Source: Hyphomicrobiales bacterium (GTDB lineage Bacteria > Pseudomonadota > Alphaproteobacteria > Rhizobiales > Rhizobiaceae). From it: a stretch of DNA of 64,000 nucleotides. Each line of letters opens with the position of its first letter. The first letter of the stretch is position 1. The position numbers and the translations under genes are program-made. The notes under the pieces are model-generated. The model was not told the DNA's origin. It was given only the letters and a program-made list of their open reading frames with translations, and searched no databases. Below, in pieces: positions 1-7,959 of this stretch. The stretch lies in contig UBQW01000016.1 of assembly GCA_900467745.1 (NCBI GenBank), positions 372,001 to 436,000 of the forward strand. The letters are read 5' to 3'.

Positions 1-2
1 AG

Positions 3-443
3 CTGTACCATCGTCCGGTCAGTCAGTTCGTGGCGGGCTTCATCGGCTCGCCGTCGATGAACTTCCTGAACGCAAAGCTTGAGAGCGCTGGCGACGGGCT
101 GGTTGTCGTTCTTGACGATGGCAGCCGGCTTGCCGTTCCCGCATCCCGAACATCGGAATACATGTCGCATACGGGCAAGCGGGTTGTATTCGGCATCCGG
201 CCTGAATCGATATCGAGCCTGATGCCAAAACCAGGCTTCGAAACGATAGAGGCGACTATCGATCTCGTCGAACCACTTGGCCCGGAAACGATGATTTACT
301 TCAATATCGGGCCGGTCAGCCTGTGCGCCAATGTGGATCCGGAAAGTGAACCGCGTCCAGGTTCGCGCATGCCGCTTTCCTTCAACATGAACCGCATGCA
401 CCTTTTTGACCCAGCTGGAGGCCGTTCGCTTTCGTCCTGGTGA
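3..443 (+). CDS. Sugar/polyol ABC transporter ATP-binding protein, C-terminal part (MalK/UgpC type)
   Basis: The open frame runs in from the left edge and carries only the last ~146 residues. It begins LYHRPVSQFVAGFIGSPSMN, the characteristic junction between the nucleotide-binding domain and the C-terminal TOBE domain of MalK/UgpC-family ATPases. VVFGIRPESI is the usual start of the TOBE repeat. Walker motifs lie outside the window. The full protein would energise import of a sugar, polyol or glycerol-3-phosphate-like solute. It is cut by the window edge, not visibly broken. Confidence 0.9.
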   Translation: MYHRPVSQFVAGFIGSPSMNFLNAKLESAGDGLVVVLDDGSRLAVPASRTSEYMSHTGKRVVFGIRPESISSLMPKPGFETIEATIDLVEPLGPETMIYFNIGPVSLCANVDPESEPRPGSRMPLSFNMNRMHLFDPAGGRSLSSW

Positions 444-831
444 CGTCCGGGATGATCACCTAGCAGCTTTCTGGTCGGCACGTTTGCCGGCCAGAGCAGG
501 TCGTTCTCGGTTGGCCCATTTCGTTGCTAATTCAATCTCCCAACCGACAGGGGTAACGAGCTTGCACATTGGGGGTGGTCCTGATCCACGAGATACGCCG
601 AAGCCGGTCGTTCAGGCAAAAATTCGTACTTGCGACATTTCCATGTCGACACGCTGAAGGTGAAGGTCTTGATTTTTCATTGACAGTTCGACTTCCCAAC
701 CGAAGTTCGGCGTTCTCCGGGCAATCTTGTTAGGTGGTCGATCAGCCTCATCTATCATGGAGATTGAGCTTGATGCCGGCCAGTTCCGGTTGTAGCCCGG
801 TCTGAAGCGCAACATTGTTCAGGATTTCATT
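444..831. other. Intergenic region, no gene recognised
   Basis: About 390 bases between the transporter ATPase and the peptidase. Short open frames exist on both strands, but none has a plausible start, family motif or rhizobial codon pattern. No convincing terminator or promoter was seen. Confidence 0.5.
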
Positions 832-2157
832 ATGCTCGTCAGCGAATACACTATCCCCGGCATCTGCGTCCGTGACCATCTCGTTGATGTGCCGCTCGAT
901 TGGAAGAAGCCGGATGGCGCAACGATCAAGGTGTTCGCGCGCGAAGTTTGCGATCCCTCACGTAATAGGGAGACGCTGCCTGTGCTGCTCTTCCTGCAGG
1001 GCGGCCCGGGCGGCAAGTCGCCGCGTCCCGTGGGCGGCGGTCCATCGTGGCTGAGTGAAGCACTTAAGAATTATCGCGTCGTGCTGCTCGACCAGCGCGG
1101 CACTGGCAGAAGCACCCGAATCGAAAGCGCCACGATGGCGGTGTTTGCCGACGGAAACGCCGGAGCTCGCTATCTTAGCCACTTCCGGGCCGACAGCATC
1201 ATCGCCGATTGTGAGCATCTCAGGAAGACAGTATTTGGTGGCGCGCGTTGGGAGACTCTCGGTCAGAGTTACGGTGGTTTCCTTACCCTCACCTATCTGT
1301 CTCGGGCTCCCGAGGGGCTGGCCGCCTGCTATGTTACGGGCGGCCTTGCGGGACTTTCGGCGTCCGCGGACGACGTCTACAGACGTACCTATCCGCGCGT
1401 GGCCGCCAAGAACCGCGAATACTACAAGAGATACCCTGACGATCGCGACCGCATCTCTCGGATCGCGGACAAGATTGGGGCGGAGAATATCCGCCTTCCC
1501 GATGGCGACCGGCTGACGGTCCGCCGATTGCAGACTATCGGCATCGATTTCGGTATGGCGCCGGGATATGAGAATATTCACTGGCTGATCGACGAGGCCT
1601 TCTCCGACCACGAGGAGACACGCTTCTCCGACACTTTCCTAGCATCCGTCATGTCGCTGACCTCGTATGACGGCAACCCGATGTTTGCCGCTCTGCAGGA
1701 AAGCATTTACGGCCAAGGCTCGGGTGCGACCGGCTGGGCTGCCGAGCGAGTTAGGCCCGAGTTTTCAGAATTTGGCGAAGGAAGCCGGCCGCTGCTCCTG
1801 ACCGGCGAGATGATGTACCCGTGGATGTTTGAGGAGATTCGCTCGCTGCGGCCGTTCTGCAATGCGGTCGAGGCATTCGCACGCTACGACCAGTTCGAGC
1901 CGCTTTACGATCCCTTTCGGTTGGCCTCGAGCGAGATCCCCGTGGCGGCCGCCGTCTACTTCGATGATATGTATGTCGATGCCGAACTGTCGCTGGAAAC
2001 TGCGCGAGATCTTGGCAACATCAGGGTCTGGGTGACCAATGAGTTCGAGCATGACGGCGTCCGCCAGTCTTCGGCGGTTTTCTCGCGCCTCCGTCAGATG
2101 GTGCGCGAGCGGGGAGGCCCCGTTGGGGTCCGTGGCAGCGATTCACAGCACAACTAA
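832..2157 (+). CDS. Alpha/beta hydrolase, proline iminopeptidase-like (S33 family)
   Basis: A 441-residue protein with the S33 peptidase layout. The oxyanion segment LFLQGGPGG lies near residue 55, VVLLDQRGTGRS near 85-95, and the nucleophile elbow GQSYGG near residue 145. Late in the protein VTNEFEHDGVR may hold the catalytic histidine. The family removes N-terminal proline or other residues from small peptides, in the cytoplasm or periplasm; no signal peptide is visible. It starts at the ATG at 832. A peptide substrate is inferred from family only. It sits just upstream of a decayed amidohydrolase. Confidence 0.85.
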   Translation: MLVSEYTIPGICVRDHLVDVPLDWKKPDGATIKVFAREVCDPSRNRETLPVLLFLQGGPGGKSPRPVGGGPSWLSEALKNYRVVLLDQRGTGRSTRIESATMAVFADGNAGARYLSHFRADSIIADCEHLRKTVFGGARWETLGQSYGGFLTLTYLSRAPEGLAACYVTGGLAGLSASADDVYRRTYPRVAAKNREYYKRYPDDRDRISRIADKIGAENIRLPDGDRLTVRRLQTIGIDFGMAPGYENIHWLIDEAFSDHEETRFSDTFLASVMSLTSYDGNPMFAALQESIYGQGSGATGWAAERVRPEFSEFGEGSRPLLLTGEMMYPWMFEEIRSLRPFCNAVEAFARYDQFEPLYDPFRLASSEIPVAAAVYFDDMYVDAELSLETARDLGNIRVWVTNEFEHDGVRQSSAVFSRLRQMVRERGGPVGVRGSDSQHN

Positions 2158-2253
2158 AAAAATCTGGATCTCGAGCGACTTCTATCGGCCTATTGGTGAG
2201 CGTGTGTCGAGCTACATCACATACTGGTGGGGAAAACCGAGAGAACCGTGTTA

Positions 2254-2630
2254 GACATCAAGACATCCGACGTTCGCGACATGGCAACGCTCGCCGGAGC
2301 GAAGGCACTTAACCGCAAAAATATCAGCCGGATCGCCGTCGACGCCAAGCCGAATTTCTTACTGATCGACCTCAACCATCCCGCCATACCGCCGGTTTAC
2401 GACCCTCTGCGCAATCTTCTGCATTGCGCAGCGGAGCGGGCGGTGAAGGCCATCTATGTGAATGGCCGCTGCATTGCCAGCGACGGAAACTGGAGGGGCT
2501 TGATTACGACGGCTCAGTGCAGATCATTCGGCAAGCATCGAAATCAAAGACAGGCCGCATTTCCGCGGATGATCCGCGCGGAAGATCACTGGCGGAACTC
2601 GCGCCCCTCTTCCTGCCAATCAAGCGGTGA
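2254..2630 (+). pseudogene. C-terminal fragment of a chlorohydrolase/guanine-deaminase-like amidohydrolase, frameshifted
   Basis: Residues read in one frame (MATLAGAKAL, then RIAVDAKPNFLLIDLNHP, then YDPLRNLLHCAAERAVKAIY) match the end of COG0402 amidohydrolases, where the barrel ends and the small beta domain closes. Near position 2490-2500 the similarity jumps to another frame (LDYDGSVQIIRQASKS through ELAPLFLP) and ends at a TGA at 2628-2630. The N-terminal ~350 residues, with all metal ligands, are absent. It is a relic of the same superfamily as the intact deaminases at 12-13 kb and 40.5 kb. Confidence 0.75.
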
Positions 2631-2678
2631 CAGATCGAGCCTTCGAAACCAGCAACCTCAAGCGACGTCAGATTAGGT

Positions 2679-3323
2679 TCAGTCTTTGGCTATCGCGGCT
2701 TCGAGCAAGGCGATAATCGCGGAGAGCCCACGGGCACGCGCGTGGACCAGGGCGTTCTTTCCGTCGAAGTCGTTGATCTCAGCGTCTGCCCCCGCCGCGA
2801 GCAGGGCACTGACGATGCGCTGAGAGACAGGCCCGCCATCGGTTAGGATCGCGACTTCAAGCAAGGCCGTCCATCCCAGCTTGTTGACATGATCGACATC
2901 GACCCCCGCTGCGATCAGCATGTCCACGGCATCGGGATGCCCCTTCTCGGCAGCGGGAATCAGGGCAGTACCCCCAAATCGATTTGTGCTGGTGAGATCG
3001 GCTCCATGAGCAAGGATCATGCGCAGGATTTCCGTCCGACCATGAGCCCCGGCCACAAGGAAGGGGCTGTCCCGAAGACTGTCCTTGGCGTTAACATCGG
3101 CGCCGGCATCGAGAAGAAGACGCGCGGCTTGGATATCGTTTTTCCAGACCGCCACCAGTAACGCCGTTTGCCGGTTCGCATTCGTCTCATCGATAGGGTT
3201 ACCCGAGGCCAACGCTTGCTCCAGCCCGCGATGATTGCCAGTTTCCACAGCGCCTAGCACCGTGGCCGAAACATTCCCGCCTAGCGCCATGATCAAGACT
3301 CCTGCCATAAGAAAACGTCGCAT
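2679..3323 (-). CDS. Secreted ankyrin-repeat protein
   Basis: A 214-residue protein. Residues 1-20 (MRRFLMAGVLIMALGGNVSA) form a signal peptide, so it is periplasmic or exported. About five ankyrin units follow, recognisable from TALLVAVWKNDIQAARLLLD, GADVNAKDSLRDSPFLVAGA, FGGTALIPAAEKGHPDAVDM and GWTALLEVA. Such proteins are binding scaffolds with no catalytic role. In proteobacteria they often sit beside catalase or haem-binding DUF336 proteins. A DUF336 fragment lies 52 bases upstream in the same direction, so this may be the surviving half of a former pair. Confidence 0.85.
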   Translation of the reverse strand: MRRFLMAGVLIMALGGNVSATVLGAVETGNHRGLEQALASGNPIDETNANRQTALLVAVWKNDIQAARLLLDAGADVNAKDSLRDSPFLVAGAHGRTEILRMILAHGADLTSTNRFGGTALIPAAEKGHPDAVDMLIAAGVDVDHVNKLGWTALLEVAILTDGGPVSQRIVSALLAAGADAEINDFDGKNALVHARARGLSAIIALLEAAIAKD

Positions 3324-3375
3324 TGCTGCCTCGAAGTTTAAGCCCCCGCGCCGAATAAGCGCGCGGGCAAGAGAA

Positions 3376-3500
3376 TTATTTCAGGTGCTTGGCATGGATT
3401 TCAAGAGCCTTCATGGCGCAGGACTCGTCAAACTGGCCACCCGAGGCACCGCGGACGCCAATAGCGCCGATCGTTGCCACGGTGCCTCGGAAATGCCGAT
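3376..3500 (-). pseudogene. C-terminal remnant of a GlcG/HbpS-type DUF336 protein
   Basis: The last ~40 residues of the frame, with TIGAIGVRGASGGQFDESCA, match the C-terminal signature of DUF336 proteins (GlcG/HbpS, haem- or corrinoid-binding), which are normally ~140 residues long. Upstream of this stretch the frame carries unrelated sequence and no family N-terminus, so only the tail survives. It lies directly upstream of the ankyrin gene and in the same orientation, as in intact pairs elsewhere. Confidence 0.6.
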
Positions 3501-3941
3501 CGGCATCTTCATTGCTGCGTTCTTCGTGTGTGTCATCATTGTGTTCTCTCGAGGAAGGTTGTCTCACCGAGCTGACTGCGGCCGGAAGAGGGCCTAGTTT
3601 TCTATAATTGAAACATATCAATTCGCGCGATTTCATATTTGCGAATTCAGCCGAACCGCAGCTAATCAGGTTGGGGAAACAGGGAATGTCCGGCAGGTAA
3701 TCATGCTCACGTGAGCACGACGACGCCGCGATTGACGAAGTTGCAATTGGAAGTCTCAAAGGATTAGGGGGAAATCCGCGTATGTCTCACGTCATCATCA
3801 GCAGCTGATCAGATCTCTGTACTGACGATCTAGGCGGTGCGCTTGATCGCACGCCTTCACACAAACCCGACGACACAGGAATAGCGGATCCGATTTCTGC
3901 ACTGATCCCCTGTGCCCAATCGAAAGAAGATTGAACCGACA
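3501..3941. other. Region upstream of the porin gene
   Basis: About 440 bases without a recognisable gene. It should hold the porin promoter, but no sigma-70 or sigma-54 match is clear enough to report. Confidence 0.4.
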
Positions 3942-4973
3942 ATGAAAATCAAGACACTTCTTATTTGTTCGACCTCAGCACTGGCCGCTCTTTCAAGTGC
4001 ACAGGCTGCGGACGCGATCGTCGCTGCTGAACCCGAAACTGTTGAGTATGTCCGCGTCTGCGATGCTTACGGTAGCGGGTATTTCTACATTCCTGGCACC
4101 GAGACCTGCCTTAAGATTAATGGCTATATTCGTTTCCAGGCCAATGCCGGGCCGAACGCGGTGACCGCGAACGCTTCGACGTCAGGCGCCTCGGACTGGG
4201 ACGTTTTCACTCGTGGGCAGCTCCAGGTCACTGCAAAAAGCGACACGGAGTACGGGGCTCTGACTGGCGTGTTGGTGTTCCAGACCAATGCAGACAACGC
4301 TTCTGGACAGATCGCAAAGCTCGACTCTGCCTACATCGACATCGCGGGTCTGCGCGCCGGCTTGTTCTATAGTTGGTGGGACGATGACCTGTCTGGCGAT
4401 ACTGACGATATCAAGAGCAAGGTCACTCTCCATAATTCAATCCGCTACCAGTACGAGTCCAGCAACTTCTACACCGGGGTCAGCGTCGACGAACTCGAAG
4501 ATGGGTATTACAGCGCGGGCGAGGCTCCCAACAACGTCGGCATTGCGTTCGGTGTTGGCGGCAAGGTCGGTGCACTGAGCTACCAGATCACGGGTGGCTA
4601 CGACACCGATAATGAAGAAGGCGCAATCCGCGCGATGGGTAACGTAGCCATCGGCCCAGGAACGCTCGGCTTCGCCGGGATTTATTCCAGCGCTCCGAAT
4701 TCGTATTATCAGACGGCCGAATGGATCGCTGCAGTTCAATACGCCATTGCCCCGACCGACAAAGTAAAGATCACTCCAGGGTTCCAGTACTACGGCCACT
4801 ACGGCATCATCGGTGGTGATTTCAACGACAACAACGATGCGTGGAAGGTTGGCGTCACGCTCGACTATGAACTCGTCGAGAATCTATATGCAAAGGCAAC
4901 AGTGAACTACCTCTACCAAGATCAGGGCAGCGACGTGACAACGGGTTTCTTCCGGCTTCAGCGCGCATTTTGA
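3942..4973 (+). CDS. Outer membrane porin, alphaproteobacterial Porin_2 family
   Basis: A 343-residue trimeric beta-barrel porin for passive diffusion of small hydrophilic solutes. The ATG at 3942 gives a clean signal peptide (MKIKTLLICSTSALAALSSA, cleavage near AQA|AD); an in-frame GTG at 3912 would add ten residues without helping it. The mature N-terminus EYVRVCDAYGSGYFYIPGTE, with two cysteines (VCDAYG and ETCLKI), is the hallmark of Brucella/Rhizobium Omp2b/RopA-like porins. Alternating amphipathic strands fill the body. The protein ends FFRLQRAF, with the terminal phenylalanine expected for BAM-dependent assembly. Confidence 0.93.
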   Translation: MKIKTLLICSTSALAALSSAQAADAIVAAEPETVEYVRVCDAYGSGYFYIPGTETCLKINGYIRFQANAGPNAVTANASTSGASDWDVFTRGQLQVTAKSDTEYGALTGVLVFQTNADNASGQIAKLDSAYIDIAGLRAGLFYSWWDDDLSGDTDDIKSKVTLHNSIRYQYESSNFYTGVSVDELEDGYYSAGEAPNNVGIAFGVGGKVGALSYQITGGYDTDNEEGAIRAMGNVAIGPGTLGFAGIYSSAPNSYYQTAEWIAAVQYAIAPTDKVKITPGFQYYGHYGIIGGDFNDNNDAWKVGVTLDYELVENLYAKATVNYLYQDQGSDVTTGFFRLQRAF

Positions 4974-4985
4974 TGGAATGGCTGA

Positions 4986-5012
4986 GACCGCGCTGAGGTA
5001 TTCAGTGCGGTC
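4986..5012 (+). terminator. Hairpin downstream of the porin gene
   Basis: An inverted repeat begins 12 bases after the porin stop codon. The arms start GACCGC and end GCGGTC, with inner CTGA/TCAG pairs and a GGTAT loop. No T-run follows, so it may be a transcript-stabilising end, not a classical intrinsic terminator. Confidence 0.5.
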
Positions 5013-5929
5013 CCCCTCGTGGCAAGCTTATAGCCACCAACTAATGACCTTGAAAAGCAGTGCCGCGAAATTGCGACGCCGACATCCGAAAGCGCGAGGT
5101 CGATCACGAAAGGCGGGTCGCACGGTTCCTGTCAATTGCCAGGTTGCGGCCGTTGACCTAAAGCGCGAGGCGATACTTGATTGTGACAAAACAGTTCCGC
5201 GTGTGACGCTGCGCAGTACTTCCTTCATGAGATGCCCCGCCAGTCTGGGCGGCGGTTCCTGGGTGTGAACGCCCGTACTTGGGGTTCACGCCTGATAACG
5301 TTGATTGGCATTTGAAGGCGCCATTTGTTAGCTCACGCTCACCGAAGTCGAAGCCAGTGCCCAAACGCGTGCGCGTGAAAGTTCGCCTGATAATGGGTCA
5401 CCAAGTGGCTCCGACCCATTGCGGAGAAGAGCGTCGCAAAATGATCAGCGAACAGTTCCGCCAGTGGGAGGTGAGACGTCGGTCGATGTCGAACGAATAG
5501 CAACGACGGCGAACTAAACTCTCATGCAGCGCGTACCTTTTGAAGATTTGAAATCTACGAACGGCTTATGAGACCGGATTGACCGAGGACGAACGTGATG
5601 CGAATCGAACCGACGCTAGCACATTTGACGACAGCTCACTGAAAACACAAGTGGCGCCTGTGCCCGCCTTGCCGACCAACTCAGCGCCGCCATGATGATC
5701 TTGGCGGCGAGCGTCGCGAGGACGGCCGGGCGCTTGTCCTCCACGTCTGTCCAGCGGATCGGGCAGACGACCCGGTCGAACGGTTGGGGTGCTCGATCGC
5801 GCGCGACAGCCAGTTGCGAAACCGGGTCACTACCCAACCTTCCAGCGATTATACAGTCAGCTCCCAAAACGTGACCGATGCGTCAGCGCGAATTTGATGA
5901 TCTTCCCCGCGCTCCAATGCTGATAGGCG
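5013..5929. other. Non-coding or decayed region
   Basis: About 900 bases between the porin and the ALDH operon end. The open frames at 5279-5500 (plus) and 5616-5867 (minus) show no motif I recognise, lack convincing ribosome-binding sites and are Arg/Ser-rich like shadow frames. I call nothing here. Old insertion-sequence debris is possible but unproven. Confidence 0.4.
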
Positions 5930-7444
5930 CTAAATTACCGCGCAGACAGTTTTGAGCTCCAGGTAATTTTCGAGGCCTGGAGCACCATTCTCGTAGCCCC
6001 AGCCCGATTGCTTGTGTCCGCCCTTGGGAAGTTCCGGCGAGAAGTAAGAATGGCAGTTGATCCAGACCGTACCGGAACGGACGCGGGCGGAAAGCCGATG
6101 CGCGGCGCTGAGGTCCGCTGTCCAGACGCTGGCGGCAAGCCCATAGGGCGAATTGTTGGCGTATCTGATCGCCTCATCGACATCGTCGAACGGCGTGACC
6201 GCGACCACCGGCCCGAAGATTTCCTCCTGCATCATGCGCATGTCCTGGCGCACGCCTGTTACGACGGTCGGGCGATAGAAGGTCTGCTCCTCGCCCGCCT
6301 GCGCGCCTCCGGCGACAATCTCCACGCCGTCGGTCGCCGCTTCGCTGATGAAACCTGCAACACGATCGGCCTGCTTGCGGTTGACCAGCGGGCCCAGATC
6401 GGTCTGGGGATCGAGGCCGTGCCCAAGCCTCAGCTTGTCGGCCTCACGCGCAAGACCTTCCACCAGGCGTTCATAGACGGAGCGATCTGCATAAACCCTA
6501 GAGCCGGCGACGCAAACCTGACCGGCATTGGCAAAGATACCTCGCGCGATGCCGGGTATGGCAAGGTCCATATCCGCATCGGGCATGACGATCGCCGGCG
6601 ACTTCCCGCCAAGCTCGAGTGTCAGCTTCTTGAGATTGCCCCGCGCCGCGCCGACGATCAGCTTGCCGACCTCGGTGGAGCCGGTGAAGGCCACCTTGTC
6701 GACGTCAGGATGACCTGTGAGCGCGGCCCCCGCCGTTTCACCAAGGCCGGTCACGATGTTGACAACGCCGGCCGGCAATCCGGCTTCGATCATCAATTCA
6801 CCGAGCCGGAGGGCCGTCAGCGACGTCTCCTCGGCGGGCTTCAGAACAACTGTGCAACCGGCCGCCAGTGCCGGGGCAAGCTTCATTGCCGCCATCAGCA
6901 TCGGCGAATTCCATGGCGTGATCGCCGCGACCACACCGATGGGCTCACGCGTCGTATAGGCGAATATCTTTCTGCCGGCAGGTTGGTAACCTATTGATGT
7001 CGGGATGGTCTCGCCTAGAATCTTGGTCGCAAATCCGGCAAAATAGCGGAACTGCTCGGCCGACGCCGGGATTTCGCCTAAGCGGCCCGTTTTCAGAGAC
7101 TTGCCCTGATCAAGCGTTTCCAGTTCGGCAAGTTCGTCCACATGCGCATCGATGAGGTCGGCGATCCGCCACAGCAATTTGCCGCGGGCCGATGGGGTGA
7201 GACCGCGCCAGGGATCGCCGTCTAAAGCGCGCCGGGCGGCGGCAACGGCGGCATCGACATCGGTCTCGTTTGCGGCTGCCAATTCCGCCAGCAGGCGGCC
7301 GTTGGCAGGGTCGTATGTCGGGAAGGTCCGGCCGGACGTGGCATCGACCCATGAGCCGTCGATCAAAAGCGTCTTGCGAGGTTTGGAGAGGAACGCTCGA
7401 GCACCGTGGGTGGACGGTTCGAGGGCGGGAATGGACAAGGTCAT
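5930..7444 (-). CDS. NAD(P)-dependent aldehyde dehydrogenase
   Basis: A 504-residue ALDH that oxidises an aldehyde to the acid with NAD(P). Visible motifs are TPWNSPMLM (cofactor and active-site Asn), FTGSTEVG (Rossmann), LELGGKSP (general-base Glu) and GQVCVAGSR (nucleophilic Cys). EEIFGPV and the C-terminal oligomerisation strand are also present. The ATG at 7444 overlaps the stop of the 2Fe-2S subunit gene by four bases (ATGA), so it is translationally coupled. It is the last gene of the 13-gene operon. The aldehyde may come from the GMC oxidoreductase, the TPP decarboxylase or oxidative dealkylation in the same operon; which one cannot be told from sequence. Confidence 0.93.
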   Translation of the reverse strand: MTLSIPALEPSTHGARAFLSKPRKTLLIDGSWVDATSGRTFPTYDPANGRLLAELAAANETDVDAAVAAARRALDGDPWRGLTPSARGKLLWRIADLIDAHVDELAELETLDQGKSLKTGRLGEIPASAEQFRYFAGFATKILGETIPTSIGYQPAGRKIFAYTTREPIGVVAAITPWNSPMLMAAMKLAPALAAGCTVVLKPAEETSLTALRLGELMIEAGLPAGVVNIVTGLGETAGAALTGHPDVDKVAFTGSTEVGKLIVGAARGNLKKLTLELGGKSPAIVMPDADMDLAIPGIARGIFANAGQVCVAGSRVYADRSVYERLVEGLAREADKLRLGHGLDPQTDLGPLVNRKQADRVAGFISEAATDGVEIVAGGAQAGEEQTFYRPTVVTGVRQDMRMMQEEIFGPVVAVTPFDDVDEAIRYANNSPYGLAASVWTADLSAAHRLSARVRSGTVWINCHSYFSPELPKGGHKQSGWGYENGAPGLENYLELKTVCAVI

Positions 7445-7959
7445 GATTGATGATCTCCGATACCTTCGACCGACCGGGCGGCACAAAGTCTGTCTGCGGC
7501 ATTAAGCGCGCCGCGTATGATGGAATGATAGCCGGTGCAGCGACAGATGTTGCCTTCCAGCGCCGTCAATATCTCCGCCTCTGCCGCCTGCGGGTTTGCG
7601 ATGAAGAGTGCGGTCAGCGCCATCACGAAACCGGGTGCGCAATAGCCGCATTGAAATGCATTTTCCTCGGCCAGCGCGGCCATGACGATGGTGGCGGTCT
7701 CGAGGTCGTGCAGCCCTTCGGGGCTGATAATCTCAGCGCCTTGCAACTGCCAGGCCATGACGATGCAGCCGTTGACAGCTTGCCCGTTCATTAAGAGCGT
7801 GCAGGCGCCGCAGCGTCCTATCCCGCAGCCAATCTTGCTGGCTGCCAGGCCGATCTCCTCACGCAGGATATCCGAAAGCCGCATATCGGGCACAACGTCG
7901 ATAACCTGGTCACGTCCGTTAAGGCGGAACGAAACCGGCGTGGTGAGTACCAAGCTCAT
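7441..7959 (-). CDS. 2Fe-2S subunit of a xanthine dehydrogenase-family molybdenum hydroxylase
   Basis: A 172-residue CoxS/XdhC-like small subunit. The plant-ferredoxin cluster motif is CGIGRCGACTLLMNG, with an earlier cysteine provided by AASKIGC. The second all-helical cluster domain is marked by FQCGYCAPGF and GNICRCTGYHS. It passes electrons from the molybdopterin site to the FAD domain encoded by the preceding gene. Start ATG 7959 overlaps that gene's stop (ATGA). The enzyme acts in the cytoplasm. Confidence 0.95.
   Translation of the reverse strand: MSLVLTTPVSFRLNGRDQVIDVVPDMRLSDILREEIGLAASKIGCGIGRCGACTLLMNGQAVNGCIVMAWQLQGAEIISPEGLHDLETATIVMAALAEENAFQCGYCAPGFVMALTALFIANPQAAEAEILTALEGNICRCTGYHSIIRGALNAADRLCAARSVEGIGDHQS

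Noticed and set aside
5616-5867. Possible transposase fragment on the minus strand
   Set aside because: Considered because of its location between operons; no DDE motif, IS ends or family resemblance could be supported.
6008-6997. 329-residue plus-strand open frame
   Set aside because: Antisense to the aldehyde dehydrogenase with catalytic motifs intact on the other strand.
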